From positions 4,127,501 through 4,191,500 of the forward strand of contig NZ_CP156079.1 of the NCBI RefSeq assembly GCF_040892545.1: 64,000 bases of DNA. Direction: 5' to 3'. A model generated the notes under the pieces. That model saw only the letters and a list, made by a program, of their open reading frames with translations, had not been told where the DNA came from and made no database searches. The first letter of the stretch is position 1. Each line of letters opens with the position of its first letter. Positions 10,079 through 20,133 of the stretch are shown in pieces. The translations under genes and the position numbers were made by a program. This DNA is from Paracidovorax avenae. Lineage in GTDB: Bacteria; Pseudomonadota; Gammaproteobacteria; Burkholderiales; Burkholderiaceae_C.

Positions 10079-12261
10079 ACATGGAACAGGCACTGCAGGC
10101 CTTCATCGCCGAGAGCGGCGAGTTGCTGGAGGATATGGAGCAGGCCCTCCTGGGGGTGCTGCAGGAGGACGATCCCTCCGACTCGGTGAACGCGATCTTC
10201 CGCGCGGCGCACACCATCAAGGGATCCGCGGGCCTGTTCGGCCTGGACTTCATCGTGGATTTCACCCATGTCGCGGAAAGCGTGCTCGACAAGGTGCGCG
10301 ACGGCGCCATCGCCCTCGATGAATCGGTCGTGTCCCTGCTGCTGGCCTGCGGCGACCACACCGGCCGCCTCGTGGCGGCCGCGGCGGCCGGCCACACCCA
10401 GGCCGACGCGCAGCTGCAGGCCGATGCGCAGCCATTGCTGGAAGGCCTGAACCGGCTGCTGGAGCATGCCGGCGCCGCGCCCCGCACCGAGCAGCCCGCG
10501 CGCCCGGCCGAAGAAGGTCTGGCAGCCTCGGTGCCGGCCGCGGCCGGAAGCCGCGCGCCGGACCACTGGCACATCTCCCTGCGCTTCGGCCGGGACGTGC
10601 TGCGCAACGGGATGGATCCCCTGTCGTTCCTGCGCTACCTCAACAAGCTCGGCACGATCACGGGCATCGCCACGCTGCCCGACGATCTGCCCGCGCTGGC
10701 GGACATGGATGCGGAATCCTGCTATCTCGGCTTCGAGATCGCCCTGCGCAGCAGCGCCAGCAAGGCCGACATCGAAGGTGCCTTCGAGTTCGTGCTCGAT
10801 GACTGCGTGGTCCACATCCTTCCGCCGGACAGCGAGATCTCCCGCTACATCGACCTGATCGGCTCCATGGGAGCACAGGGGCAGGATGCCTCCCTGCGCC
10901 TGGGCGAGATCCTCGTGCATTGCGGCAGCCTGACGCGCCGGGAGCTCGACGAGGCCCTGCAGCTGCAGCACCACGGCGCGACCGAGCCGCTCGGCCAGCT
11001 GCTGGTGGAGCAGCGCCGCGTGCAGCAGCCGATCGTGGAAGCGGCACTGGTGCGCCAGAAGCAGATCAAGGAAAACCGCTCCGCCGAGCACCAGTCGGTG
11101 CGGGTCGATGCGGAAAAGCTCGACCGGCTGGTGGACCTGGTGGGAGAGCTCATCACCGCCACGGCCACGGCGACGCAGGCGGGCCGCCACGTGCAGAACG
11201 TGGCCCTGCACGAGGCGCATTCCACGCTCAACGGACTGGTCCAGGAGATCCGCGACAGCGCACTGCAACTGCGCATGGTCCGCATCGGCGCGACCTTCAA
11301 CCGGTTCCAGCGCATGGTGCACGACGTATCGCGCGAAATCGGCAAGGACATCGTCCTGCAGGTGCGCGGCGAAGACACCGAACTGGACAAGACCGTGGTC
11401 GAGAAGATCGCCGACCCGCTGACGCACCTCGTGCGCAACAGCATGGACCACGGCATCGAACCGGTCGCCCTGCGCACGGAGCGCGGCAAGCCCGCGTGGG
11501 GAACCGTATCGCTCAATGCCTACCACGACTCCGGAAGCATCGTGATCGAGGTGGGCGACGACGGGGGCGGCCTGTCGCGCGACCGCATCCTGGCCAAGGC
11601 CGTCGAGCGCGGCCTGGTCGATGCGGGCAAGGCGCTCTCCGACGAGGACATCTACAACCTGATCTTCGAGCCCGGCTTCTCGACGGCCGACCAGGTCACG
11701 AACCTCTCGGGCCGGGGCGTCGGCATGGACGTGGTCAAGCGCAACATCGCGGCGCTGCGGGGTACGGTGTCACTCGACAGCCGCCCGGGCCTGGGCACCA
11801 AGACCACCGTGCGGCTGCCGCTGACGCTGGCCATCATCAACGGCTTCCAGGTCGCCGTGGGGCGCTCCGTGTTCGTGCTGCCGCTCGAGTCCATCGAGGA
11901 ATGCATCGAGTTCCGCGAGGACAGCGGCCACGACTACACCGAACTGCGCGGGCGCGTGCTGCCGTTCATCCGGCTGCGCACGCTCTTCCACGTGCCGGAC
12001 CCGGCCGGTTCCCGCCAGAGCATCGTGGTGGTCCGGGAAGGCTCGCAGCGCTTCGGCCTGATCGTGGACCGCCTCCTGGGCGAGGCCCAGGCCGTGATCA
12101 AGCCGCTGGCGCAGATGTTCTCCCACCTCCAGGGCATCAGCGGCTCCAGCATCCTGGGCACCGGCGAGGTCGCGCTGATCCTGGACGTTCCTGCGCTCGC
12201 GGCGAAAGCCATGGCAGGGCAACGCACCGCATCCGACGCCGTGGGCGCCGCGCCGCAATGA
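10075..12261 (+). CDS. cheA: Chemotaxis histidine kinase CheA with a non-standard central region
   Basis: A 728-residue CheA. The Hpt (P1) domain at residues 1-130 has His46 in '[10 protein letters not shown]'. Residues 163-260 form a compact module ('[19 protein letters not shown]' to 'VVHILPPD') in place of classic P2. Residues 275-328 hold two 24-residue repeats resembling the MshEN c-di-GMP-binding motif. Dimerisation P3 starts near 342. The kinase P4 has '[10 protein letters not shown]', 'VGDDGGGL' and '[10 protein letters not shown]', and the C-terminal P5 is CheW-like. All kinase boxes look intact. It should phosphorylate CheY, CheB and perhaps the REC-EAL protein of the same operon. 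Confidence 0.93.
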   Translation: MNMEQALQAFIAESGELLEDMEQALLGVLQEDDPSDSVNAIFRAAHTIKGSAGLFGLDFIVDFTHVAESVLDKVRDGAIALDESVVSLLLACGDHTGRLVAAAAAGHTQADAQLQADAQPLLEGLNRLLEHAGAAPRTEQPARPAEEGLAASVPAAAGSRAPDHWHISLRFGRDVLRNGMDPLSFLRYLNKLGTITGIATLPDDLPALADMDAESCYLGFEIALRSSASKADIEGAFEFVLDDCVVHILPPDSEISRYIDLIGSMGAQGQDASLRLGEILVHCGSLTRRELDEALQLQHHGATEPLGQLLVEQRRVQQPIVEAALVRQKQIKENRSAEHQSVRVDAEKLDRLVDLVGELITATATATQAGRHVQNVALHEAHSTLNGLVQEIRDSALQLRMVRIGATFNRFQRMVHDVSREIGKDIVLQVRGEDTELDKTVVEKIADPLTHLVRNSMDHGIEPVALRTERGKPAWGTVSLNAYHDSGSIVIEVGDDGGGLSRDRILAKAVERGLVDAGKALSDEDIYNLIFEPGFSTADQVTNLSGRGVGMDVVKRNIAALRGTVSLDSRPGLGTKTTVRLPLTLAIINGFQVAVGRSVFVLPLESIEECIEFREDSGHDYTELRGRVLPFIRLRTLFHVPDPAGSRQSIVVVREGSQRFGLIVDRLLGEAQAVIKPLAQMFSHLQGISGSSILGTGEVALILDVPALAAKAMAGQRTASDAVGAAPQ

Positions 12262-12308
12262 CGGCCATCGCACCCCTCCAGAAATCCCACCGCCCTGAAG
12301 GCTCCCCC

Positions 12309-14108
12309 ATGTTCAAAAATCTCAAGGTCGCAACCAGGCTCTATCTGGGCTTCGGGACCATCCTCGCCATCCTGCTCATCCTCACGGGCGTGGCGTACGT
12401 CAATTTCGGGGCGCTCACGGAAGCGAACCGCTGGAACGTCCACACCTACGAGGTGATGTCCGAGATGGACAACGTGCTGGACGCCCTGGTCAACGTGGAA
12501 ACCGGCGAACGGGGCTTCGCCCTCACCGGGGAGGACGCGTTCCTCGATCCGTACAAGGCAGGCCTGGCCAGCCTCAGGCAGCACCTGGACAAGGCCAGGG
12601 CCCTGACGCAGGACAACCCCAAGCAGCAGGAGCGGCTCGCGAGCATCCAGTCCTCCAGCGAGGAATGGATCACGAAGGTCCTGGAGCCGGAGATCGCCCT
12701 GCGCCGCACCGTGAAGGACGGCAAGGCATCCATGGACGCCGTGGTGGCCAGCGTGACCGCCGCCAAGGGCAAGCAGCACATGGACCGCATGCGTGAACTG
12801 CTCGCCCAGGCGCGCAGCGCCGAAAGCGAACTGCTGGCCGTGCGCACCCGGGAAGCGGAATCCAGGCACGCCACGACCAATGCCGTGCTGATTTTCGGCA
12901 GCCTGCTGGCCGCGGCGCTGGCCGCCATCATCGCCATGGTGATCGTGCGCGGACTGCAGAACGTGCTCGGTGGCGAGCCGGCGTATGCCGCCGAGGTGAT
13001 GCGCCAGGTGGCCAAGGGCGACTTCACCGTGCAGGTCGCCACCCGGCCGGGCGACCAGAGCAGCCTGCTGAACACCGTGAAGGACATGGTGCGCATGTCG
13101 GGCGAGAGCATCGACGACGTGGTGCGCGTGATGGGGGCGGTCGCCCAGGGCGACCTGACGCAGACCATCACGGCCGAATACCAGGGTGCCTTCGGGCAGA
13201 TGAAGGAATACGTCAACAAGACGGTGGCCAGCCTGTCGGACATCGTGACCGAGGTGAATGCCGGCGCGGAAGCCCTGGCGGGCGCCTCCGAAGAGGTGAG
13301 CGCCACGGCCCAGTCACTCAGCCAGGCCGCCAGCGAGCAGGCCGCCGGCGTCGAGGAAACCAGCGCATCGCTCGAGCAGATGACCGCCTCCATCTCCCAG
13401 AACACCGAGAACGCCAAGCTCACCGACAGCATGGCCACCAAGGCCGCCTCCGAGGCCACCGAAGGCGGCGAGGCCGTCAAGGCCACCGTCGCCGCCATGA
13501 AGCAGATCGCCCAGAAGATCAACATCATCGACGACATCGCCTACCAGACCAACCTGCTCGCCCTGAACGCCGCCATCGAGGCCGCACGGGCCGGCGAGCA
13601 CGGCAAGGGCTTCGCGGTCGTCGCCGCCGAGGTGCGCAAGCTCGCCGAGCGCAGCCAGGTCGCCGCCCAGGAAATCGGCGACGTGGCCAGCTCCAGCGTC
13701 GAACTGGCCGAGCGCGCCGGCACCCTGCTGGGCGAGATGGTGCCCAGCATCCGCAAGACCTCCGACCTCGTGCAGGAGATCACCGCCGCGAGCGAGGAAC
13801 AGTCGTCCGGCGTCGGCCAGATCAACGCCGCCGTCGGCCAGCTGAGCCAGACCACGCAGCAGAACGCCTCCAGCTCCGAGGAACTCGCCGCCACCGCCGA
13901 GGAAATGAGCAGCCAGGCCGAGCAGCTGCAGCAGACCATGGGCTTCTTCCAGCTGGCCTGCAGCGCGCCGGCCAAGGTCGCAGCACCCGCGGCCCGGAGC
14001 CGGCAGGTCCGCAAGCCGCTGGCGGCCCGCAAGCCCAAGCCGAACCTGGCCCTGGCCGATGCCGCCTTCGCCGAGGGTGTGGACGAATCCCAGTTCGCCC
14101 GCTACTGA
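12309..14108 (+). CDS. Methyl-accepting chemotaxis protein with CHASE3-like sensor
   Basis: A 599-residue MCP with TM1 at about 12-30, a periplasmic region to about 195 and TM2 near 200-220. The region around residues 60-80 ('[20 protein letters not shown]') matches the CHASE3 helical sensor. HAMP and linker follow, then a standard signalling domain ('[19 protein letters not shown]'). From about residue 319 to 547 the DNA is nearly identical to the next gene. It ends in 'DESQFARY', a tail shared with that gene instead of NWETF. It begins 47 bp after cheA. The ligand is unknown. Confidence 0.92.
   Translation: MFKNLKVATRLYLGFGTILAILLILTGVAYVNFGALTEANRWNVHTYEVMSEMDNVLDALVNVETGERGFALTGEDAFLDPYKAGLASLRQHLDKARALTQDNPKQQERLASIQSSSEEWITKVLEPEIALRRTVKDGKASMDAVVASVTAAKGKQHMDRMRELLAQARSAESELLAVRTREAESRHATTNAVLIFGSLLAAALAAIIAMVIVRGLQNVLGGEPAYAAEVMRQVAKGDFTVQVATRPGDQSSLLNTVKDMVRMSGESIDDVVRVMGAVAQGDLTQTITAEYQGAFGQMKEYVNKTVASLSDIVTEVNAGAEALAGASEEVSATAQSLSQAASEQAAGVEETSASLEQMTASISQNTENAKLTDSMATKAASEATEGGEAVKATVAAMKQIAQKINIIDDIAYQTNLLALNAAIEAARAGEHGKGFAVVAAEVRKLAERSQVAAQEIGDVASSSVELAERAGTLLGEMVPSIRKTSDLVQEITAASEEQSSGVGQINAAVGQLSQTTQQNASSSEELAATAEEMSSQAEQLQQTMGFFQLACSAPAKVAAPAARSRQVRKPLAARKPKPNLALADAAFAEGVDESQFARY
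13263..13949 (+). repeat. MCP signalling-domain direct repeat, copy 1
   Basis: A 687-bp segment encoding the cytoplasmic signalling domain. Base-by-base comparison with 14961-15647 shows five differences, nearly all at silent positions, whereas the flanking sensor regions are unrelated. Confidence 0.97.
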
Positions 14109-14150
14109 CCCGTCCATCCCCCCATCCATCCCACACACGAGGACATCCCC

Positions 14151-15806
14151 ATGTTCGGCCCATTGAAACTATCGACCAAGCTCTTCGGAGCCTTCCTCAT
14201 CGTGCTGGCCCTGATGGTCGGGCTGGGCGCCTACGCCATCAACCAGCTCGCCACGGTGAACCAGTCCACCGAAGACATCGCCACCAACTGGCTGCCCAGC
14301 GTCCGGACCATCATGCTGTCCAAGTCGAACATCAACCGCCTGCGGGTGCTGGAGATGCGCACGCTCATGGACACCAATCCTGCCGAAGTGCGGGAGTCCG
14401 TCAAGGAAGGGGTGGAACGCATCGCGGCCACCCGCAAGCTCTGGGCAGATTACGCCAAGCTGGTGAGCTCTCCGGAAGAGCAGCGCCTCTATGACCAGAG
14501 CAAGGAGGCCATGGAAACCATGTTCGCCGAGCACGAGAAACTGGGCGCCCTGATCCAGCAAGGCAATATGGCCGAAGCCCGTGCCGTGCTGGACGGCGAG
14601 GCACGCAAGGCCTACAACACGGTCCGTGCCCTGTCCGACAAGCTGTCCGACCTGAACGTCGCCGGCAGCGACAAGGCCGCAGCGGATGCAGCGGCCACCT
14701 ATGCCCATGCGCGCACGCTCACCATCTCCATCCTGGCCGCCTGCGCGGCGCTGGCACTGGTCCTGGCCTTCCTGATCACCCGCTCGCTGGTGAAGCAATT
14801 GGGGGGCGAGCCTGCCTATGTCGCAGAGATCGCCAACGCCGTCTCCAACGGCGACCTGACGCTGCAGATCTCCACCCGCCAGGGCGACACCAGCAGCGTG
14901 CTGGCCGCGATGAAGAACATGGTGGACAAGCTCTCGCGCGTGGTGACCGACGTCAATTCGGGCGCGGAAGCCCTGGCGGGCGCCTCCGAAGAGGTGAGCG
15001 CCACGGCCCAGTCGCTCAGCCAGGCCGCCAGCGAGCAGGCCGCCGGTGTCGAGGAAACCAGCGCATCGCTCGAGCAGATGACCGCCTCCATCTCCCAGAA
15101 CACCGAGAACGCCAAGCTCACCGACAGCATGGCCACCAAGGCCGCCTCCGAGGCCACCGAAGGCGGCGAGGCCGTCAAGGCCACCGTCGCCGCCATGAAG
15201 CAGATCGCCCAGAAGATCAACATCATCGACGACATCGCCTACCAGACCAACCTGCTCGCCCTGAACGCCGCCATCGAGGCCGCACGGGCCGGCGAGCACG
15301 GCAAGGGCTTCGCGGTCGTCGCCGCCGAGGTGCGCAAGCTCGCCGAGCGCAGCCAGGTCGCCGCCCAGGAAATCGGCGACGTGGCCAGCTCCAGCGTCGA
15401 ACTGGCCGAGCGCGCCGGCACCCTGCTGGGCGAGATGGTGCCCAGCATCCGCAAGACCTCCGACCTCGTGCAGGAGATCACCGCCGCGAGCGAGGAGCAG
15501 TCGTCCGGCGTCGGCCAGATCAACGCCGCCGTCGGCCAGCTGAGCCAGACCACGCAGCAGAACGCCTCCAGCTCCGAGGAGCTCGCCGCCACCGCCGAGG
15601 AAATGAGCAGCCAGGCCGAGCAGCTGCAGCAGGCCATGGGCTTCTTCAAGCTATCCGGAGGTACGCCGGCCCGGGCGTCTTCGGGCTCGGCCCGGATCGC
15701 TGCGGCGAGAAAACCCGCGCAGTCCCGCAAGCACGGCCCCAGCCTCGCCTTCGCGGGTGCCGCGGGCGCGGACGGGATCGACGAATCCCAATTCACCCGC
15801 TATTGA
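14151..15806 (+). CDS. Methyl-accepting chemotaxis protein with four-helix-bundle sensor
   Basis: A 551-residue MCP. TM1 is at about 12-32, the periplasmic helical domain (about 33-190) fits the 4HB_MCP family with '[20 protein letters not shown]' at its start, and TM2 is near 190-210. HAMP, signalling domain ('[19 protein letters not shown]') and the C-terminal tail 'DESQFTRY' follow. The signalling domain is almost identical in DNA to the preceding MCP. It starts 42 bp after that gene with a GAGG ribosome site. The ligand is unknown; the two receptors probably feed the same CheA-CheW core. Confidence 0.92.
   Translation: MFGPLKLSTKLFGAFLIVLALMVGLGAYAINQLATVNQSTEDIATNWLPSVRTIMLSKSNINRLRVLEMRTLMDTNPAEVRESVKEGVERIAATRKLWADYAKLVSSPEEQRLYDQSKEAMETMFAEHEKLGALIQQGNMAEARAVLDGEARKAYNTVRALSDKLSDLNVAGSDKAAADAAATYAHARTLTISILAACAALALVLAFLITRSLVKQLGGEPAYVAEIANAVSNGDLTLQISTRQGDTSSVLAAMKNMVDKLSRVVTDVNSGAEALAGASEEVSATAQSLSQAASEQAAGVEETSASLEQMTASISQNTENAKLTDSMATKAASEATEGGEAVKATVAAMKQIAQKINIIDDIAYQTNLLALNAAIEAARAGEHGKGFAVVAAEVRKLAERSQVAAQEIGDVASSSVELAERAGTLLGEMVPSIRKTSDLVQEITAASEEQSSGVGQINAAVGQLSQTTQQNASSSEELAATAEEMSSQAEQLQQAMGFFKLSGGTPARASSGSARIAAARKPAQSRKHGPSLAFAGAAGADGIDESQFTRY
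14961..15647 (+). repeat. MCP signalling-domain direct repeat, copy 2
   Basis: Second copy of the 687-bp segment at 13263-13949, with five substitutions. The sharp boundaries at the start of the shared '[11 protein letters not shown]' coding sequence and after 'MGFF' suggest duplication or gene conversion. Confidence 0.97.
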
Positions 15807-15826
15807 AGACTGCCGAGGACGCCCGC

Positions 15827-16357
15827 ATGCCCAACGCCAAGCATTCCTCCGCCGCCACGGACCCGTCCGAGGCGGCCGCCGCCGAAGCGGCACAGTACCT
15901 CACGTTCCAGCTGGGGCGCGAAATGTTCGCCATCGGCATCCTTGCGATCAAGGAAATCATCGAGTATGGCGATCCGACCACGGTGCCGATGATGCCGCGC
16001 TCCGTGCGGGGGGTCATCAACCTCCGGGGGGCCGTGGTGCCCGTCATCGACCTGCAGGCGCACTTCGGCGGCGAGCCCGCGACCGTGGGCAAGCGCACCT
16101 GCATCGTGATCGTCGAAGTCGGTGCGGACCAGGAACGCCAGGTGATCGGCGTCGTGGTGGATGCCGTCAACGAGGTCATCGACATCAGCCCTGCCGACAT
16201 CGAGCCCCCGCCCCCCTTCGGCGCCCGCATCCAGGCGGACTTCATCCAGGGCATGGGCAAGGTGCGCGACCGCCTCGTGGTCCTGCTGAACCTGGACCGC
16301 GCCTTTTCCACGCAGGCGCTGGCCGAGCTGGCCCGCGTGCCGGCCGATACGGCCTAG
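15827..16357 (+). CDS. cheW: CheW coupling protein
   Basis: A 176-residue CheW: 'YLTFQLGREMFAIGILAIKEI', shown in part as FQLGREMFAIGILAIKEI, then 'VRGVINLRGAVVPVIDL' with the conserved N-L-R-G, and 'FIQGMGKV'. It links MCPs to CheA. ATG at 15827 is chosen because GAGGA lies 8 bp upstream; an upstream TTG at 15803 overlaps the MCP stop and would add 8 residues. It is in the middle of the operon, between the second MCP and the REC-EAL gene. Confidence 0.93.
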   Translation: MPNAKHSSAATDPSEAAAAEAAQYLTFQLGREMFAIGILAIKEIIEYGDPTTVPMMPRSVRGVINLRGAVVPVIDLQAHFGGEPATVGKRTCIVIVEVGADQERQVIGVVVDAVNEVIDISPADIEPPPPFGARIQADFIQGMGKVRDRLVVLLNLDRAFSTQALAELARVPADTA

Positions 16358-16407
16358 CCCGTTGAGACGCCCCCTAGCCCGCTGCGCCCGACCCCGCCTG
16401 CCAACGA

Positions 16408-17640
16408 ATGAACGCACCTGACCCGTCCCTGCCCGGCGCGGCCGCCTGCTCGGTCCTCATCGTCGATGACAGCGCAACGCAGCGGCAACATGCCGTGCGG
16501 CTCTGCCACGACCTGGGCATCGGGCGGGTGCTGGAGGCCTGCCATGGCCGCCAGGCCCTGGAGGTGATCGCGGTGACGCACCCGCTTCCCAGCCTGGCCG
16601 TCGTGGACCTCGAGATGCCCGAAATGGACGGCATCGAACTCATCGAAGCCCTGCAGCAGCAAGGCCTGCGCATTCCGATCCTGCTGCTGTCGGCGCACGG
16701 GGACGCATTGCTGGATTCGGTCCAGTCGCTGGGCACGTCGGTCGTGCGCGGGCTGCACAAGCCGCTGGCCCGCGGCGACCTGCAGGCGGTGCTGGAGGAA
16801 GTCCTGTCGCCATCCGTGCCCGTCGCCGACCGGCGCCGCGCTCCCCGCATGCCGATCGATGCAGCGATGCTCGAACAGGCCATCCGGGAGGGAGGCATCA
16901 CCCCCCACTTCCAGCCCAAGGCGGACACCCGGACCGGCATGCTCCGGGGGGTCGAGGCCCTGGCACGCTGGAACCATCCGGTCCTGGGCATGGTGCCGCC
17001 GGACGAATTCATCCCGCTGGCCGAGCACGCGGGGCTCATCCACGCACTGACGCTGTCCATGCTGGAGCGCAGCTTCCTGCAGTGCGCCGCCTGGCAATCG
17101 CGTGGCATGCGGCTCACGCTGTCCATCAATTTGTCGCCGCAACTGCTGGCCTCGCCGGACATCGTGAACGAGATCTGCGCGCGGCAGATGCGGTACGGCC
17201 TGGTGCCTTCTCAACTGATGCTGGAGGTCACCGAAGGATCGATGGTGGAAACCTCCAGCGCCGCGCACTCGGCACTGGTGCGCCTGCGGCTCAAGGGGTT
17301 CGGCCTGTCCATCGACGACTACGGCACCGGGTTTTCCTCGCTGCAGCAGCTCTCGCGCCTTCCCTTCTCCGAGCTCAAGATAGACCGCTCGTTCGTGCAC
17401 GGCGCCCATCGCCGCAAGAGCCTGCGCTTGATCCTCGAATCGGCGCTCGACCTGGCGCGCCGGCTCAACCTCTCCACGGTGGCAGAAGGGGTGGAACACC
17501 TGGAGGACTGGCGCCTGCTCCAGGACTTCGGCTGCACCAGTGCCCAGGGATGGCTGATCGCCAAGGCGATGCCCGGGGAAGACCTGCCCACCTGGAACCG
17601 CTCCCACCGCACGCGCCTGGACGCCCTGCGGCTTCCCTGA
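16408..17640 (+). CDS. Response regulator with EAL c-di-GMP phosphodiesterase domain
   Basis: A 410-residue two-domain protein. The N-terminal receiver has Asp67 in 'AVVDLEMPEMDG'. The EAL domain, about residues 150-400, has EAL itself at 183-185 ('GVEALARW'), 'SINLSP', 'LEVTEGSMVE', 'IDDYGTGFSSL', 'KIDRSFV', 'VAEGVE' and 'AQGWLIAKAMP'. All metal and substrate ligands appear conserved, so it should hydrolyse c-di-GMP to pGpG. Sitting inside a che operon, it is probably switched by CheA phosphotransfer, which would make c-di-GMP an output of the array. Start ATG at 16408 lacks a strong ribosome site. Confidence 0.9.
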   Translation: MNAPDPSLPGAAACSVLIVDDSATQRQHAVRLCHDLGIGRVLEACHGRQALEVIAVTHPLPSLAVVDLEMPEMDGIELIEALQQQGLRIPILLLSAHGDALLDSVQSLGTSVVRGLHKPLARGDLQAVLEEVLSPSVPVADRRRAPRMPIDAAMLEQAIREGGITPHFQPKADTRTGMLRGVEALARWNHPVLGMVPPDEFIPLAEHAGLIHALTLSMLERSFLQCAAWQSRGMRLTLSINLSPQLLASPDIVNEICARQMRYGLVPSQLMLEVTEGSMVETSSAAHSALVRLRLKGFGLSIDDYGTGFSSLQQLSRLPFSELKIDRSFVHGAHRRKSLRLILESALDLARRLNLSTVAEGVEHLEDWRLLQDFGCTSAQGWLIAKAMPGEDLPTWNRSHRTRLDALRLP

Positions 17641-17653
17641 CCACTGCCACCCC

Positions 17654-18457
17654 ATGCCATCCAGAACCATCTCCGATCGCGATTACGGGCATTTCCAGCG
17701 CTTCATCTTCGATGCGGCCGGCATCACCCTGTCACCGGCGAAGAAAGCCCTCGTCTGCGGGCGCCTGGCCAAGCGCCTGCACGCGACCCGGGTGGCAGGG
17801 TATGCGGAATACTTCGCGCTGCTGCAAAGCGGCCAGGATCCCGCCGAAGTGCAGATGGCGATCGATCTGCTCACCACCAACGAAACCTATTTCTTCCGCG
17901 AAGCGCGGCATTTCGAGCTGCTGCGCAGCGCCGCGCAACAGCCCGGCGCCACCTCGCCGTTCCGCGTGTGGAGCGCGGCCAGCTCCAGCGGCGAAGAGGC
18001 CTACAGCATCGCCATGGTCCTGGCGGACTGCCGTGGCAGCCAGGCCTTCGAGGTGGTGGGCACCGACATCAGCACGCGCATGCTGGACAAGGCCCGCACC
18101 GGCCACTACCCCGAGCAGCGCGCCCGCCAGATCCCCCCGCCCTACCTGCGGCGCTTCTGCCTGAAGGGCCAGGGGCCCCAGGCGGGCACGCTGCTGGTGG
18201 CGCGCGAACTGCGCCAGAAGGTCCGCTTCCTCCACGCCAACCTGAACACGAAGCTTCCCGACCTGGGCAGCTTCGACGTCGTGTTTCTGCGCAACGTGAT
18301 GATCTACTTCAACGGCGACACCAAGCGCGACGTGGTGGCCCGCGTGATCTCGTTCATCCGCCCGGGCGGATACCTCTATATCGGCCACTCGGAGAGCCTG
18401 CACGGCATCGACGCCGCCATGGAGCAGGTCGCACCCTCGGTCTATCGCAAGCCATGA
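17654..18457 (+). CDS. cheR: Chemoreceptor glutamate methyltransferase CheR
   Basis: A 267-residue CheR. It has the N-terminal helical domain, 'LLTTNETYFFREARHFELL' (residues 72-90), the SAM-binding 'WSAASSSGEEAYSIAM', 'GTDIS', and 'VFLRNVMIYFN'. It methylates glutamates on MCPs with S-adenosylmethionine. The gene is 13 bp after the REC-EAL gene. The local MCPs lack NWETF docking peptides, so docking is probably absent or uses another tail. Confidence 0.95.
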   Translation: MPSRTISDRDYGHFQRFIFDAAGITLSPAKKALVCGRLAKRLHATRVAGYAEYFALLQSGQDPAEVQMAIDLLTTNETYFFREARHFELLRSAAQQPGATSPFRVWSAASSSGEEAYSIAMVLADCRGSQAFEVVGTDISTRMLDKARTGHYPEQRARQIPPPYLRRFCLKGQGPQAGTLLVARELRQKVRFLHANLNTKLPDLGSFDVVFLRNVMIYFNGDTKRDVVARVISFIRPGGYLYIGHSESLHGIDAAMEQVAPSVYRKP

Positions 18458-18472
18458 CGTCCGGAGCCGCTC

Positions 18473-18976
18473 GTGCCGACGTCTTTCAGGCCCATGGACG
18501 TCTTCCTCCAGCCGGGGGAATACTTCGTGGGTGACGACACCATGCGGCTGCGCACCATGCTGGGCTCCTGCGTGGCGATCACGCTGTGGCACCCCGCGCG
18601 CCGGATCGGCGCCATGTCGCATTTCCTGCTGGCCGACCGCGGCCGCCCCGCCCGGCCCGGCGAACTGGACGGTCGCTACGGCGACGAGGCGCTGGAACTG
18701 ATGGTGCGCGGGCTGCGGCGCCAGCGCGTGTCCATCGCCGAATGCGAGGCCAAGATCTTCGGCGGCGGCAACATGTTTCCCACCCGCCCACGGTCCGCGA
18801 TGGACTCCGTCGGCACCCGCAACGGCCACGCCGCTCGGCAGCTGCTGGCCGGACGGGGCATCGGCGTCCGCAGCGAACACCTTTTCGGCGACGGCCACCG
18901 GCAGGTGGTGTTCGATGTCGCCAGCGGCGCGGTCTGGGTCCGCCAGGTCCCGCCGGCCGCGCTGCGGCAACCGTAG
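18473..18976 (+). CDS. cheD: Chemoreceptor glutamine deamidase CheD
   Basis: A 167-residue CheD with catalytic Cys33 in '[11 protein letters not shown]', His50 in 'MSHFLL', and 'KIFGGGNMF'. It deamidates glutamines on receptors and can be a target of CheY or CheC in other species. The GTG start at 18473 has GGAG 6 bp upstream; the ATG at 18494 would remove seven residues. It lies between cheR and cheB, so the operon has the full adaptation set. Confidence 0.93.
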   Translation: MPTSFRPMDVFLQPGEYFVGDDTMRLRTMLGSCVAITLWHPARRIGAMSHFLLADRGRPARPGELDGRYGDEALELMVRGLRRQRVSIAECEAKIFGGGNMFPTRPRSAMDSVGTRNGHAARQLLAGRGIGVRSEHLFGDGHRQVVFDVASGAVWVRQVPPAALRQP

Positions 18977-19020
18977 CCGGCCTCCCTCTTCCAGCGCTTC
19001 ACAGCAGAGCCCACCACCCC

Positions 19021-20097
19021 ATGAAACCCATCCAAGTCATCGTCGTGGACGATTCCGCCGTCGTGCGCCAGGTACTCACCGGCCTGCTCGGGGAGGCTCC
19101 CGGCATCGAGGTGCTGTACGCGGCAGCCGACCCGCTGCTGGCCATGGAACGCATGAAGCACCAGTGGCCGGACGTGATCCTGCTGGACGTCGAGATGCCC
19201 CGCATGGACGGCATCACCTTCCTGCGCAAGATCATGGCCGAGCGCCCCACGCCCGTCGTCATCTGCTCCACCCTCACGGAAAAAGGCGCCAGGACCACCA
19301 TGGAAGCGCTCGCCGCCGGCGCGGTGGCCATCGTGACCAAACCCCGGCTGGGCCTCAAGAGCTTCCTGACCGAGACCGCGGACGAACTGGTCGCCACCGT
19401 GCGCGCCGCTGCGCGCGCCAACGTACGGCGCCTGGCCCGCCGGGCCGGTGACCCGGCCGCGCCGCCGGCCCCCACCGGCAAGAACACCGCCGACGCCATC
19501 CTGCCGCCCGGCGCGGGCCGCGCGATGACCCAGACCACGGAACGCGTGGTGGCCATCGGCACCTCCACGGGAGGCACCCAGGCGCTGGAAGAAGTGCTCA
19601 CCGCCCTGCCCCGCGTATGCCCCGGTATCGTCATCGTGCAGCACATGCCGGAAAAATTCACCGCCGCCTTCGCCAGCCGCCTGGACGGGCTGTGCCGCAT
19701 CGCCGTCAAGGAAGCGGAAAACAACGACCGCGTCGTCACCGGCCGCGCGCTCATCGCCCCGGGAGGCAAGCACATGCTGCTGCGCCGCAGCGGTGCCCAG
19801 TACCACGTCGAAGTGCTCGACGGCCCCCTGGTGAACCGCCACCGCCCCTCCGTGGATGTGCTCTTCCGCTCCGTGGCCAAGTGCGCGGGGTCCAATGCCC
19901 ACGGCATCATCATGACCGGCATGGGCGACGACGGCGCCGCGGGCCTGCTGGAGATGCACCAGGCCGGCGCCCGCACCACCGCCCAGGACGAAGAGAGCTG
20001 CGTGGTCTTCGGCATGCCGAAGGAGGCGATCAAGCGGGGGGGCGTGGACAAGGTCCTGCCGCTGTCGGCGATCTGGCGGGAGATCGGGGGGGCTTAG
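19021..20097 (+). CDS. cheB: Chemotaxis response regulator protein-glutamate methylesterase CheB
   Basis: A 358-residue CheB. The receiver has Asp56 in '[12 protein letters not shown]'; after an Ala/Pro linker the methylesterase domain has the Ser182-His208-Asp304 triad ('GTSTGGT', 'VQHMP', 'GMGDDG'). It removes methyl groups from MCPs after phosphorylation by CheA. It is the last gene of the operon, ending 36 bp from the convergent fimT-like gene; no clear terminator with a T-run is visible between them. Confidence 0.95.
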   Translation: MKPIQVIVVDDSAVVRQVLTGLLGEAPGIEVLYAAADPLLAMERMKHQWPDVILLDVEMPRMDGITFLRKIMAERPTPVVICSTLTEKGARTTMEALAAGAVAIVTKPRLGLKSFLTETADELVATVRAAARANVRRLARRAGDPAAPPAPTGKNTADAILPPGAGRAMTQTTERVVAIGTSTGGTQALEEVLTALPRVCPGIVIVQHMPEKFTAAFASRLDGLCRIAVKEAENNDRVVTGRALIAPGGKHMLLRRSGAQYHVEVLDGPLVNRHRPSVDVLFRSVAKCAGSNAHGIIMTGMGDDGAAGLLEMHQAGARTTAQDEESCVVFGMPKEAIKRGGVDKVLPLSAIWREIGGA

Positions 20098-20133
20098 GGA
20101 GGGGCCAGCCGCCGAAAGCCGGCCCGCAGACCG

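Noticed and set aside
12446..13537. Long minus-strand frames opposite the MCP genes, repeated opposite both copies
   Set aside because: They are duplicated only because the MCP signalling domains are duplicated; no protein features of their own.
15803..15829. TTG start for cheW overlapping the MCP stop
   Set aside because: The ATG at 15827 has a well-spaced GAGGA and gives the normal CheW length.
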